Shown in pieces: positions 1 to 5,934 of a stretch of DNA of 5,951 bases (positions are counted from its first letter, which is position 1; each line of letters starts with the position of its first letter). The translations under genes and the position numbers were made by a program. The DNA is from an uncultured Lachnospiraceae bacterium (lineage in GTDB: Bacteria; Bacillota; Clostridia; Lachnospirales; Lachnospiraceae). Location: NCBI GenBank assembly GCA_902797705.1, contig CADBTX010000056.1, positions 1-5,951 on the forward strand. Direction: 5' to 3'. Below the pieces are notes generated by a model. That model was not told the origin of the DNA. It made no database searches and was given only the letters and a program-made list of their open reading frames with translations.

Positions 1-156
1 AGCTCGTCAATATTACGAATAACGGAGCAAGACCATAGTATAGAACGGCTTAGCGATAATATACAATATGACTTCAGAAAAAAAGAAAAGAACATATATC
101 GCCATAGACTTAAAGTCCTTTTATGCATCGGTGGAAAGCAGCGAAATGGGCTATGA
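1..156 (+). other. Open frame entering from the left edge, possible 3' end of an upstream gene
   Basis: Frame 1 is open from the first base to a TGA at 154-156. The part before the polymerase start reads like ordinary protein, rich in charged residues (for example RITEQDHSIERLSDNIQYDF), whereas frame 3 is closed by TAG at 36-38 and 51-53. If this is a real gene tail it overlaps the polymerase by 89 bases, and its last 29 or so residues are an out-of-frame reading of the conserved polymerase N-terminus. That makes a genuine end at 156 doubtful. It could be chance, or the decayed 3' end of an upstream gene. No family is recognised. Fifty open codons are not rare by chance, so confidence is low. 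Confidence 0.22.
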
Positions 157-1615
157 TCCGCTGGATGTCTTTCTTTTGGTGGCTGACAGATCAAGAACCG
201 AAAAGACCATCTGTCTCGCAGTATCCCCTGCCTTAAAATCCTTCGGTGTCCCGGGCCGCCCCCGTCTCTTTGAAGCTGAAGCAAAGGTAAAATTTATCAA
301 TAACGAAAGACTGAAACACGCTCCGGGCCATAAGTTCACCGGTTCCACCGTGAGTCTCAGGGAATTAAAGGAGCACCCGGAATACAGCCTGGATTTCATC
401 ACTGCCGTGCCTCGCATGGCCTTATACATGAATTACAGTTCCAGGATCTATGATATCTATCTGAAATACGTATCTCCCGATGATATCCATGTGTATTCCG
501 TTGACGAGGTCTTCATGGATGTAACGGATTACCTGAAGATCTACGATACCACCCCCAGAGAACTTGCGATAAAAATGATACGTCATGTCCTCAGGGAGAC
601 CGGCATCACCGCCACTGCCGGTATCGGCACCAATCTCTATCTAAGTAAGATCGCCATGGACATCGTGGCAAAGCATATGCCTCCGGATGAAGACGGAGTA
701 AGGCTCGCGGAACTCGATGAAATGAGCTACAGGAAAGAACTGTGGACCCATACTCCTCTGACTGATTTCTGGCGTATAGGCCATGGTATCTCTAAAAGGC
801 TTGAAAATGCGGGCATTCATACCATGGGGGATATTGCACGCTGCTCCATAGGAAAAGAAAGCGATTACTATAACGAAGAGCTTTTGTATAAGCTTTTCGG
901 CGTTAATGCCGAGCTTCTGATAGACCACGCCTGGGGTTATGAGCCCTGTGAGATAAAGGACATAAAGGCCTATAAGCCTGAAAATAATTCCATAAGCGAA
1001 GGTCAGGTGCTGCACCGCTTTTACACCATAGAAGAAGCAAGGCTCATAGTCAGGGAAATGACGGACGATCTCACTCTCCAGCTTGTGGAAAAAAAGCTCC
1101 TCACCGATCAGATAGTGCTGACCGTGGGCTATGATATAGAATGTCTGAAGGATCCTCTGATAATAAAAAAGTACAAAGGGCCTGTTGAAAGGGACTACTA
1201 CGGCAGGCTCGTGCCAAAGCCCGCCCACGGCTCCATTAATCTGGGAGAATTCTCCTCTTCCACCAGACTCATAATTGAGAAAACCATGGAGCTTTATGAC
1301 AGGATAATGACTCCGGGACTTCTGGTAAGAAGAATGTATGTGGTGGCAAACCATGTCCAATACGAGGAGGACCTTAAGAAAAAAGCCAAACCTGCCGAAG
1401 AATACGAGCAGCTGGATCTGTTCACGGACTACGAAGAGCGTGAAAGAGAAAGACAGGAAAAGGAGGTCTTTAAGAAAAAGGAAAAGGACCTCCAGGAAGC
1501 CGTGCTCTCCATAAAGAAAAAATACGGAAAAAATGCGCTGTTAAAGGGAATGAACCTTGTTTCCTACGGAACCATGAGAGACCGGAACAATGAAGTCGGG
1601 GGCCATAAGGCCTAA
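68..1615 (+). CDS. Y-family translesion DNA polymerase (UmuC/UvrX-like)
   Basis: This is an error-prone DNA polymerase that copies past damaged template bases, acting at stalled forks. Seen: the N-terminal palm motif IDLKSFYASVE carries metal ligand D14 and aromatic steric-gate residue Y19, and YSVDE at 143-147 supplies D146 and E147, so the active site is complete. K16 in place of the second Asp of the DinB 'DMD' resembles the UvrX/UmuC branch more than DinB. A helix-hairpin-helix-like stretch lies at about 231-258 and a little-finger region at about 305-430. QLDLF at 448-452 is a good beta-clamp-binding motif. A charged helix (455-490) and a C-terminus with KNALLKGMNL and GGHKA, which I recall from clostridial UvrX-like proteins, follow. 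The only in-frame start after TAG at 41-43 is this ATG; no clear Shine-Dalgarno precedes it. A YolD-like gene follows after 14 bp. No LexA box is visible. Confidence 0.93.
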   Translation: MTSEKKKRTYIAIDLKSFYASVESSEMGYDPLDVFLLVADRSRTEKTICLAVSPALKSFGVPGRPRLFEAEAKVKFINNERLKHAPGHKFTGSTVSLRELKEHPEYSLDFITAVPRMALYMNYSSRIYDIYLKYVSPDDIHVYSVDEVFMDVTDYLKIYDTTPRELAIKMIRHVLRETGITATAGIGTNLYLSKIAMDIVAKHMPPDEDGVRLAELDEMSYRKELWTHTPLTDFWRIGHGISKRLENAGIHTMGDIARCSIGKESDYYNEELLYKLFGVNAELLIDHAWGYEPCEIKDIKAYKPENNSISEGQVLHRFYTIEEARLIVREMTDDLTLQLVEKKLLTDQIVLTVGYDIECLKDPLIIKKYKGPVERDYYGRLVPKPAHGSINLGEFSSSTRLIIEKTMELYDRIMTPGLLVRRMYVVANHVQYEEDLKKKAKPAEEYEQLDLFTDYEERERERQEKEVFKKKEKDLQEAVLSIKKKYGKNALLKGMNLVSYGTMRDRNNEVGGHKA

Positions 1616-1629
1616 ATAACGAGGAAAAA

Positions 1630-1812
1630 ATGGATAAGGAATTGAGTACTTACAAGGATATCATAGATCTGCCCCATCCCGAGCCAAAGAACCATCCAAG
1701 GATGCCTATGGAGAACCGGGCTGCACAGTTCGCACCCTTTGCCGCACTTACGGGTTTCGGGGATCAGATAGAGGAAACGGAAAAAGCATCGGAAAAAGAA
1801 AGGAGCCGGTAG
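1630..1812 (+). CDS. YolD-like small protein, short form
   Basis: This is a 60-aa protein of the YolD-like family, whose genes typically sit beside UvrX/UmuC-type polymerases in Firmicutes. The family has been proposed to be a functional counterpart of UmuD, a polymerase partner; that role is inference here. Seen: the N-terminal YKDIIDLPHP and the block RAAQFAPFAALTGF at 30-43 are the typical clostridial signature. A GAGG ribosome binding site at 1621-1624 is 5 nt from the ATG, and the gene starts 14 bp after the polymerase stop, so the two are an operon. Oddity: relatives I know of continue for several dozen residues after the AALTGF block, while this one stops after a charged tail (EETEKASEKERSR) whose last codons form part of a terminator hairpin. 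It may be a naturally short form or a 3'-truncated gene. Confidence 0.8.
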   Translation: MDKELSTYKDIIDLPHPEPKNHPRMPMENRAAQFAPFAALTGFGDQIEETEKASEKERSR

Positions 1813-1826
1813 ATCCGGCCCTTTTT
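1799..1826 (+). terminator. Rho-independent terminator of the polymerase/YolD operon, possibly bidirectional
   Basis: GCCGG (1805-1809) pairs with CCGGC (1815-1819) around a 5-nt loop that contains the YolD-like stop codon. The stem extends through GG/CC and AAA/TTT with A1804 bulged, and ends in a run of five T. Read on the minus strand, the same stem is followed by TTTCTTTTT, so it could also stop transcription coming from yfbR. It sits in the 26-bp gap between convergent genes, as expected for a shared terminator. Confidence 0.8.
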
Positions 1827-1838
1827 AAGCAAATGAAC

Positions 1839-2441
1839 TTATCCGTCATTTAATTCATCTAATGTTTTACCGTAGGCCGGCAGGAATTCACTGACAAAGT
1901 CCCTGACCTCCGGAAGTTCTTTTTCCAGATCGTAAACCTTTCTCCTTACGCTTTCCTCCGCAGTACGGAATTCGGTATTTCCCGCCTGTCCCTCCTCCAT
2001 GCACTTGATCAGGGCAGAGAGCTTGTCTGCGGCCTTCACAAGACGCCGGAGATACAGATCCTCCGGATCAGAAGTATCCTTCTTAAAAATCCCGTTAAAC
2101 TCATCTCTCAGATCTTCCGGAAGCTTGGATAAAAGCTTATCGTCTGCAATATGCTCCACGTCCTTATATGCAGCCCTTATCTCGGAATTATAGTATTTTA
2201 CAGGGGTAGGCATATCTCCCGTAATGATCTCGGAAGCATCATGATAGATCCCCGCAAGAGCTGCCTTTCCCGTATCCATATTGTGACCATAGCGCCGATT
2301 CCCTATAACAGCAAGAACGTGGGCTATCATCGCAACCTCCAGGGAATGCTCGGAAAGAGTTTCTTCCCTGGAGTTACGCATGAGAGCCCACCTCTCAATG
2401 TACTTCATTCGGGAAATGGCTGCAAAGAAATTGTAGACCAT
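1839..2441 (-). CDS. yfbR: 5'-deoxynucleotidase YfbR (HD-domain phosphohydrolase)
   Basis: The family removes phosphate from deoxynucleoside 5'-monophosphates in the cytoplasm, a step in dNTP pool balance and nucleotide salvage. Seen: 200 aa, close to the 199 aa of E. coli YfbR, and similar along its whole length (FFAAISRMKYIERWALMRN, EHSLEVAMIAH, YHDASEIITGDMPTPVKYY). The HD metal ligands are present as H32, H67-D68 and D139, and substrate-pocket residues R17-W18 match E. coli R18-W19. The ATG at 2441 has AAGGG (2449-2453) 7 nt upstream. It lies 27 bp after the chemotaxis receptor with no terminator between, so co-transcription is likely though the functions do not obviously connect. It converges on the polymerase operon. 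Identification is by recalled similarity and is strong. Confidence 0.93.
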   Translation of the reverse strand: MVYNFFAAISRMKYIERWALMRNSREETLSEHSLEVAMIAHVLAVIGNRRYGHNMDTGKAALAGIYHDASEIITGDMPTPVKYYNSEIRAAYKDVEHIADDKLLSKLPEDLRDEFNGIFKKDTSDPEDLYLRRLVKAADKLSALIKCMEEGQAGNTEFRTAEESVRRKVYDLEKELPEVRDFVSEFLPAYGKTLDELNDG

Positions 2442-2448
2442 TTATCAT

Positions 2449-2453
2449 CCCTT
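2449..2453 (-). promoter_or_regulatory. Ribosome binding site of yfbR
   Basis: AAGGG on the minus strand lies 7 nt before the ATG at 2441. It falls inside the 27-bp gap after the receptor gene, so yfbR can be translated independently from a shared transcript. Confidence 0.7.
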
Positions 2454-2468
2454 AAAACTACTGATCAA

Positions 2469-4124
2469 TTACTTAAAGAAGCTTATATCTCTGTTAAGCT
2501 GTTCTGCGATATCCTTCAGATCCTGTGCGGAATCCGCAAGGGTCTGTACGGTTGCGTTCAGCTCTTCCACAGAAGCAGAGGTTTCCTCGGAGGAAGCCGC
2601 ATTTTCTTCGGATACTGCAGAAAGTCCGCTCATGGCATCGATAACACCGGCCTTGGAATCATCGCAGGCACTGGCATATCTGGTGATACCCTGAACCTCG
2701 GCAACTGTCGTGGTAATGCCGTTCAACAGATCATCGATGGCAACCGTGGTCTTCTCCATGATCTCCTTCTGATTCTTAACAGACTCCTGAACAACAGCAG
2801 CTTCTTCCACAGCGGCACCGGAATCCTGGATAAGCTTTTCCATGGTCTCCCGGATCTCCTTTGCGGAATTTGCGGAATCATCAGCCAGCTGTCTGATCTC
2901 GTCAGCCACAACGGCGAAGCCGCGTCCTGCCTCTCCGGCTCTCGCTGCCTCGATGGAAGCATTGAGGGAAAGGAGGTTGGTCTGTGCTGCGATATTATTG
3001 ATGGCGTCAACCTTGGAATTGATCTCGTCAACCGCATTTCTTGTAGCCTGTATCTTTTCGGAAATGGAGGAAACAGACTCAGCCATCTCATCACTGGCCT
3101 TAACCAGGGTCTCGAGTGCTGCAGCGCTCTCCTTGGAGGTCTGATTCATGGAATCAACGGTCTTGCTAAGGGTTCCTGCACTTTCGGTAACGGATGCGAT
3201 GGACTCACCCATATTTCCAACATTTTCTGTAGCCGACTGGATATCCTGAGCCTGTTGGGTAGCGCCGTTTGCCATTTCTCCAACAGCTGTGGAAACACCG
3301 TCTGTGGTAAGTGACATCTGAGAAGCAGCGTCAGCAAGAGTTGAACTGGAGTTTCCGACATTCTGGGCACCCATCTTGATCTCATTTACAATTCCCTCGA
3401 GAGTATCGATAAGACCGTTGGTATCTCTTATCATATCTCCCAGTTCATCATTTCTGTCGGTATATTTATCAGCCCTGACAAACTCACCGTTTCCAAGGTG
3501 TTCGATCACTTCAAGGTTGATCTTTACTACATCAGCAAGCTTACTTGCCAGGAAGTAAATGATCACAAGGGCGATGATGGAAAGGATAACACCTATGGCA
3601 ACACACTTTAGTATGGTGGACGTGATGGACTTCTCCACAAGATCCTTCGGCTCACCGGCAAAGGCCATGTCGATACCGCCCTCGGCGTTGACTACAGGCA
3701 CATAAGCCACGAAATACTGCCGGCCTGCCACATCCGTTCCCTTGGATGTAAAGGTCTGCTTTTTATTCATAACGGCATCTATAACTTCGTCAGCCGCAGG
3801 AGTTCCTATGGGTCTGGATCCGTCAGACTTTACAACGGAGGTAGCATATCTTTTTCCGTCAACGAACCAGGTATAATCGAATCCGGTCTCCTGCTTCATG
3901 CGGTCTTCAATGGAGTTGTCTCCCTCTTCCGCATTCTGAAGATTTCCGTAATCTCCGTAAAGATAAGCTGCGGCTCTGAGTGCATCGACAGCCTTATCTT
4001 CAAGAGCGGTCTTCATGGACAACGACATGATGATGAGGATTGCGATCCCAATGATGAGCATGGGAAGTGCCGCCTGCATCAGTAGTTGAAATTTGATCCC
4101 TATCCTTGCATTCTTTTTTTTCAT
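2469..4124 (-). CDS. Methyl-accepting chemotaxis protein with extracellular single-Cache-like sensor
   Basis: A transmembrane chemoreceptor that senses a small molecule outside the cell and controls CheA through CheW. Seen: 551 aa, with a basic N-terminus, a membrane segment at about 13-37, an extracellular domain at about 38-167, a second membrane segment at about 168-193, a HAMP linker at about 194-247 and a long helical signalling domain to the end. The sensor contains [21 protein letters not shown] and a [11 protein letters not shown] strand pattern, suggesting a single Cache domain (sCache_3 type); the ligand cannot be read off. The signalling tip [19 protein letters not shown] starts at 391, with E392, R395, E398 and F403 matching Tsr E385, R388, E391 and F396. 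There is no C-terminal CheR/CheB tether pentapeptide; the protein ends in FFK. GAGAGG (4133-4138) lies 8 nt before the ATG. yfbR follows in the same direction. Confidence 0.95.
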   Translation of the reverse strand: MKKKNARIGIKFQLLMQAALPMLIIGIAILIIMSLSMKTALEDKAVDALRAAAYLYGDYGNLQNAEEGDNSIEDRMKQETGFDYTWFVDGKRYATSVVKSDGSRPIGTPAADEVIDAVMNKKQTFTSKGTDVAGRQYFVAYVPVVNAEGGIDMAFAGEPKDLVEKSITSTILKCVAIGVILSIIALVIIYFLASKLADVVKINLEVIEHLGNGEFVRADKYTDRNDELGDMIRDTNGLIDTLEGIVNEIKMGAQNVGNSSSTLADAASQMSLTTDGVSTAVGEMANGATQQAQDIQSATENVGNMGESIASVTESAGTLSKTVDSMNQTSKESAAALETLVKASDEMAESVSSISEKIQATRNAVDEINSKVDAINNIAAQTNLLSLNASIEAARAGEAGRGFAVVADEIRQLADDSANSAKEIRETMEKLIQDSGAAVEEAAVVQESVKNQKEIMEKTTVAIDDLLNGITTTVAEVQGITRYASACDDSKAGVIDAMSGLSAVSEENAASSEETSASVEELNATVQTLADSAQDLKDIAEQLNRDISFFK

Positions 4125-4132
4125 TTAACATA

Positions 4133-4138
4133 CCTCTC
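4133..4138 (-). promoter_or_regulatory. Ribosome binding site of the chemotaxis receptor
   Basis: GAGAGG on the minus strand is 8 nt upstream of the ATG at 4124. It supports this start; an ATG at 4129-4131 lies in another frame and is too close to the site. Confidence 0.75.
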
Positions 4139-4149
4139 TTTATAAAGTG

Positions 4150-4172
4150 TTCCTGAAATCCCCTCTCAGGAA
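4150..4172 (-). promoter_or_regulatory. Hairpin in the receptor mRNA leader with a GGGGA loop
   Basis: On the minus strand TTCCTGA pairs perfectly with TCAGGAA (7 bp) around a 9-nt loop, GAGGGGATT. It lies between the predicted transcription start and the ribosome binding site. The loop presents GGGGA, and three other GGA motifs occur in the same leader (4190-4192, 4181-4183 and 4151-4153 on the complementary strand). This layout resembles CsrA-type regulatory targets, but that is inference. There is no T-run, so it is not a terminator. Confidence 0.45.
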
Positions 4173-4199
4173 AGACATCATCCGTGACATCCTTTTGAC

Positions 4200-4230
4200 A
4201 TTATATCACAAAGTAACAGATATTTGTCTA
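4200..4230 (-). promoter_or_regulatory. Sigma-A-type promoter for the receptor-yfbR unit
   Basis: On the minus strand a perfect TATAAT (4200-4205) is preceded directly by TGA, giving an extended -10. A -35-like TAGACA (4225-4230) is 19 bp upstream, which is longer than ideal but tolerable with an extended -10. A-tracts further upstream (about 4242-4256) could act as an UP element. The predicted start near 4193 gives a leader of about 70 nt. The spacing and bases do not fit the flagellar sigma-D (sigma-28) consensus well, despite a partial GATAT match. Confidence 0.6.
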
Positions 4231-4241
4231 CATAATGCAAT

Positions 4242-4265
4242 TTTTCTGTCTTTTTTGACGGAAAA
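4242..4265. repeat. A/T-rich inverted repeat between the sce7726 gene and the receptor promoter
   Basis: TTTTCTGTC (4242-4250) and GACGGAAAA (4257-4265) are inverted copies, with one pair becoming a G-T wobble, around a T6 loop. It lies 24 bp past the sce7726-family stop. Read in that gene's direction the stem is followed by A-rich rather than T-rich sequence, so it is a poor intrinsic terminator. No better terminator for the upstream pair is visible in 4125-4289. Confidence 0.35.
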
Positions 4266-4289
4266 TATATGAGCATAACACAAAGATCG

Positions 4290-4928
4290 TTACCTTGCCG
4301 ATTTAAGATATTTTGTCTTTCTCCTCTTTCTCCTGGGTTTCTGGCCAATTCCCTTCCTGTACTCATTTATCCGTTCCGCGATGGTACTGTAATCTCTTTC
4401 AAACAGTTCATCGCTTATCTGGCGGTTTAAGGTATCCTCTTCCACCGTGTCAAGTATCTTTTCCCTTACAAAGTCCTTGCTCCTGCCCTTGTAGGCCGGC
4501 ATAAGGTTCAATTCCTGTATATGGGCCAGCTCCGGTCTCCAGAGGATGGACAGCTTGTTTTTTATCTCAAAATGCGGATTATCCTTAAAAGGTCTCAGGA
4601 TATAGAAGTCGGGAAGCCCCTTTTCTTCGTCTATGGTGATGATACCCCAGTGATCCGGCACATGCTCCGAAATGCTCATTGCATGCTTCGATCCCACAGC
4701 CACCATATTGCGGTCGTAATATTTATCGTAATTCCTCACCTGCCCCTTTAGCCGCGTGTAACTGTCGGCGTCACTCTTTATCTCGATCCCGCAGAGCTTA
4801 TCCTCCATTACCATGAGAACATCCGCTCTGGCGGTGCCGGTGATCTTCTCTTCAAAGATCCTTATCTTTCCGAAGTTTTCCTCCAGAAATTCAAAAAGGG
4901 GCTCTCTGATATCCTTATCGTAAAGCAT
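4290..4928 (-). CDS. sce7726-family protein with PD-(D/E)XK nuclease-like signature
   Basis: Recognised as an sce7726-family protein of unestablished function. Seen (212-aa numbering): DKDIREPLFEFLEE at the N-terminus, then D36 in ARADVLMV, and E49 and K51 in GIEIKSDAD, followed by Q63 and Y67 in QVRNYDKYYDRNMVAVG. The D-x12-E-x-K spacing with a downstream Q-xxx-Y helix is what a PD-(D/E)XK nuclease or Holliday-junction-resolvase-like core shows, so a metal-dependent nuclease is a reasonable inference. Further conserved-looking blocks are LWRPELAHIQ (129-138) and ISDELFERDYSTIAERINEY (171-190). The tail from about 196 on is very basic (PRRKRRKTK) and could bind nucleic acid. Start: an ATG at 4934 overlaps the FRG gene stop as ATGA but abuts its ribosome binding site; the ATG at 4928 has AAGGA 6 nt upstream and is preferred. 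Translational coupling with the FRG gene is likely. Confidence 0.85.
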   Translation of the reverse strand: MLYDKDIREPLFEFLEENFGKIRIFEEKITGTARADVLMVMEDKLCGIEIKSDADSYTRLKGQVRNYDKYYDRNMVAVGSKHAMSISEHVPDHWGIITIDEEKGLPDFYILRPFKDNPHFEIKNKLSILWRPELAHIQELNLMPAYKGRSKDFVREKILDTVEEDTLNRQISDELFERDYSTIAERINEYRKGIGQKPRRKRRKTKYLKSAR

Positions 4929-4930
4929 TG

Positions 4931-5734
4931 TCATTCCTTAACGTAATAGTGCCTCGCAAGCCATTCGGAAAGCCCGTCGAGACCTGGATAAACGATACGT
5001 TCGCTGATATTAAGCTGATCAAGGAGATCCCTTACCTGCCAGCGGATCTCCTTCTTTATCACGTATCTCACGGTTTTTTCCGTGTGTTCTTTCAGGAAGG
5101 TCTCCACATCCTCCATTTCCATGGGCACTATGGAGAAAAAGGAATACTGGTTTATGATACGCTGCTCTATGGATGGGGGCTCCACGATAAGCAGGGCATT
5201 CCCCTTCATGTCAAGGTCGTATTCCTTCGGGCCGCTGCAGGCATTTTGCAGCATCTTCAGGGAAAAGACCGTAGTCTGCTCCTTTTTCATTATCTCCTGA
5301 TACTTTTCCGGAAGCATCTCATGAAGCTCATCCACATCAACGGACCAGACCACCGCATCGTGCTTATCCATTCTGGAAAGATCGTGTTCACTCATGGCAA
5401 AGTGAAGGCTTGTCAAAGGAGAAAAGGACCAGTCCAAAAGCCTGGTGGGAAGGCCGTGATGCTGCCCGAGTATCATCTGCCTCCAGACACTGTCCTCTAT
5501 TGAGGGATCCTCCAGAGCGGCATATTTTGTGAAATTGGAAAGGATGGCACTCTCCAGTATCCTCCGCTTATCCTTGCAGACCCTGCGGAGTGAAGTCACT
5601 ATCTTATATCCGGAATCCGGCATTCCGCGGTAGACCTTGAGGGAACGGTATCTGTCCAGGTCAGGCCTGTATCTCTGCTCCGTAAGAAGGCTGGATATCC
5701 CGAAAATATCATCAATCTCAACTGTCTTATACAT
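4931..5734 (-). CDS. FRG-domain-containing protein
   Basis: Recognised as an FRG-domain protein, a widespread family of unestablished biochemical function. Seen: 267 aa with no signal peptide or membrane segment, so probably cytoplasmic. The domain begins at the name-giving YRG (35-37) in KVYRGMPDSGYKIVTSLRR, followed by an acidic helical stretch (ESAILSNFTKYAA, 61-73) and the strongest family block, GQHHGLPTRLLDWSFSPLTS (90-109), then HFAM (111-114). A later RIINQYSFFSI (192-202) matches the usual R-x3-Q-x2-F region, and a LDQLNISERIVYPGLDGLSEW-like C-terminus closes the domain, so it looks full-length with key positions intact. It is followed 2 nt later by the sce7726-family gene, pointing to one functional unit. 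The leader has an unusual G6 ribosome binding site. An enzymatic role (for example ADP-ribosyltransferase-like) is speculation. Confidence 0.88.
   Translation of the reverse strand: MYKTVEIDDIFGISSLLTEQRYRPDLDRYRSLKVYRGMPDSGYKIVTSLRRVCKDKRRILESAILSNFTKYAALEDPSIEDSVWRQMILGQHHGLPTRLLDWSFSPLTSLHFAMSEHDLSRMDKHDAVVWSVDVDELHEMLPEKYQEIMKKEQTTVFSLKMLQNACSGPKEYDLDMKGNALLIVEPPSIEQRIINQYSFFSIVPMEMEDVETFLKEHTEKTVRYVIKKEIRWQVRDLLDQLNISERIVYPGLDGLSEWLARHYYVKE
4935..4939 (-). promoter_or_regulatory. Ribosome binding site that decides the sce7726-family start
   Basis: AAGGA on the minus strand touches the ATG at 4934 (spacing 0) but lies 6 nt before the ATG at 4928. The second ATG is therefore the better start. 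The site falls within the last codons of the FRG-domain gene, which ends at 4931. Confidence 0.65.
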
Positions 5735-5738
5735 TTAT

Positions 5739-5744
5739 CCCCCC
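5739..5744 (-). promoter_or_regulatory. Unusual all-G ribosome binding site of the FRG gene
   Basis: The minus strand reads GGGGGG four bases before the ATG at 5734. It can pair with the anti-Shine-Dalgarno CCUCC only through a G-U wobble. Every other clear site in the window is an A/G mixture, so this one is atypical. It supports the ATG at 5734 but may give weaker or tunable translation; a G6 run is also prone to length change. Confidence 0.5.
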
Positions 5745-5755
5745 GGAAATAAAGA

Positions 5756-5845
5756 TCAGTTTTCAAGTATCTGTTTAAGCTTATTCTCCACGTTCCACTC
5801 ATTTGGCACAAAGTACGGAACGATCTGAATTTGATCAAAAGTACT
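5756..5845 (-). pseudogene. Possible C-terminal remnant of a lost upstream gene
   Basis: On the minus strand, 29 sense codons run from just after TAA (5846-5848) to TGA (5756-5758) and read like a real protein end: QIQIVPYFVPNEWNVENKLK, then QILEN. There is no ATG, GTG or TTG start in this frame, and no other frame continues it upstream. It ends 21 bp before the FRG start, the spacing expected for a preceding operon gene. I do not recognise the family. The fragment may be what remains of a first gene in the FRG cassette after deletion or insertion. At this length chance is possible. Confidence 0.35.
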
Positions 5846-5873
5846 TTATGACATCCTTAATATTATGATATCA

Positions 5874-5934
5874 GGGTCATAAGTCCGAACCCATTTCGTG
5901 CTTGCACGAAAGTGGGTGAGAGACTTAATGACCC
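5874..5934 (+). repeat. Long two-tier hairpin element with CUUG tetraloop (REP-like repeat or structured RNA)
   Basis: The outer arms GGGTCATAAGTC (5874-5885) and GACTTAATGACCC (5922-5934) pair over 12 bp with one bulged A. The inner arms CCCATTTCGTG (5890-5900) and CACGAAAGTGGG (5905-5916) pair over 11 bp with one bulged G (5912). An internal loop of CGAA opposite TGAGA separates the two stems, and the tip is CTTG. On the plus strand the tip reads G(CUUG)C, a known extra-stable RNA tetraloop with its preferred closing pair, so plus-strand RNA is the likelier structured form. No T-run follows, so it is not a standard terminator. Possible identities are a dispersed palindromic repeat, a mobile-element end, or a small structured RNA. 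Confidence 0.75.

Noticed and set aside
89..104. Possible LexA/SOS box (AGAACATATATCGCC)
   Set aside because: It has only the GAAC half-site; the matching GTTC half is missing, and it lies inside the polymerase coding region.
641..1360. Minus-strand open frame (239 codons) opposite the polymerase
   Set aside because: It is antisense to a polymerase with intact catalytic motifs and shows no domain; it is a shadow frame.
2151..3314. Long plus-strand open frame (387 codons) opposite the receptor gene
   Set aside because: It lies antisense to the well-supported MCP and yfbR genes, is rich in Gly, Ser, Cys, Leu and Asn as expected for the reverse of helical signalling codons, and has no recognisable domain.
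4195..4223. Perfect TTGACA on the plus strand in the intergenic region
   Set aside because: No good -10 lies 16-18 bp downstream (AGATAT at best), and no plus-strand gene follows.
4928..5503. Plus-strand open frame (191 codons) opposite the FRG gene
   Set aside because: It is antisense to the conserved FRG block and its His- and Leu-rich translation has no family resemblance.
5599..5838. Minus-strand frame overlapping the FRG start
   Set aside because: Most of it is an out-of-frame reading of the FRG N-terminus. The protein-like signal upstream lies in a different frame (5756-5845), reported as a remnant.
5838..5890. Promoter for the FRG gene on the minus strand (CATAAT-like -10)
   Set aside because: The -10 is fair, but the only -35 candidate at usable spacing (TTCGGA) matches three of six positions and lies at the hairpin edge, so it was not called.
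5874..5934. Long hairpin as an intrinsic terminator or kink-turn
   Set aside because: No T-run follows on either strand, and the internal loop (4 versus 5 nt) lacks the 3-nt bulge followed by tandem G-A pairs that defines a kink-turn.
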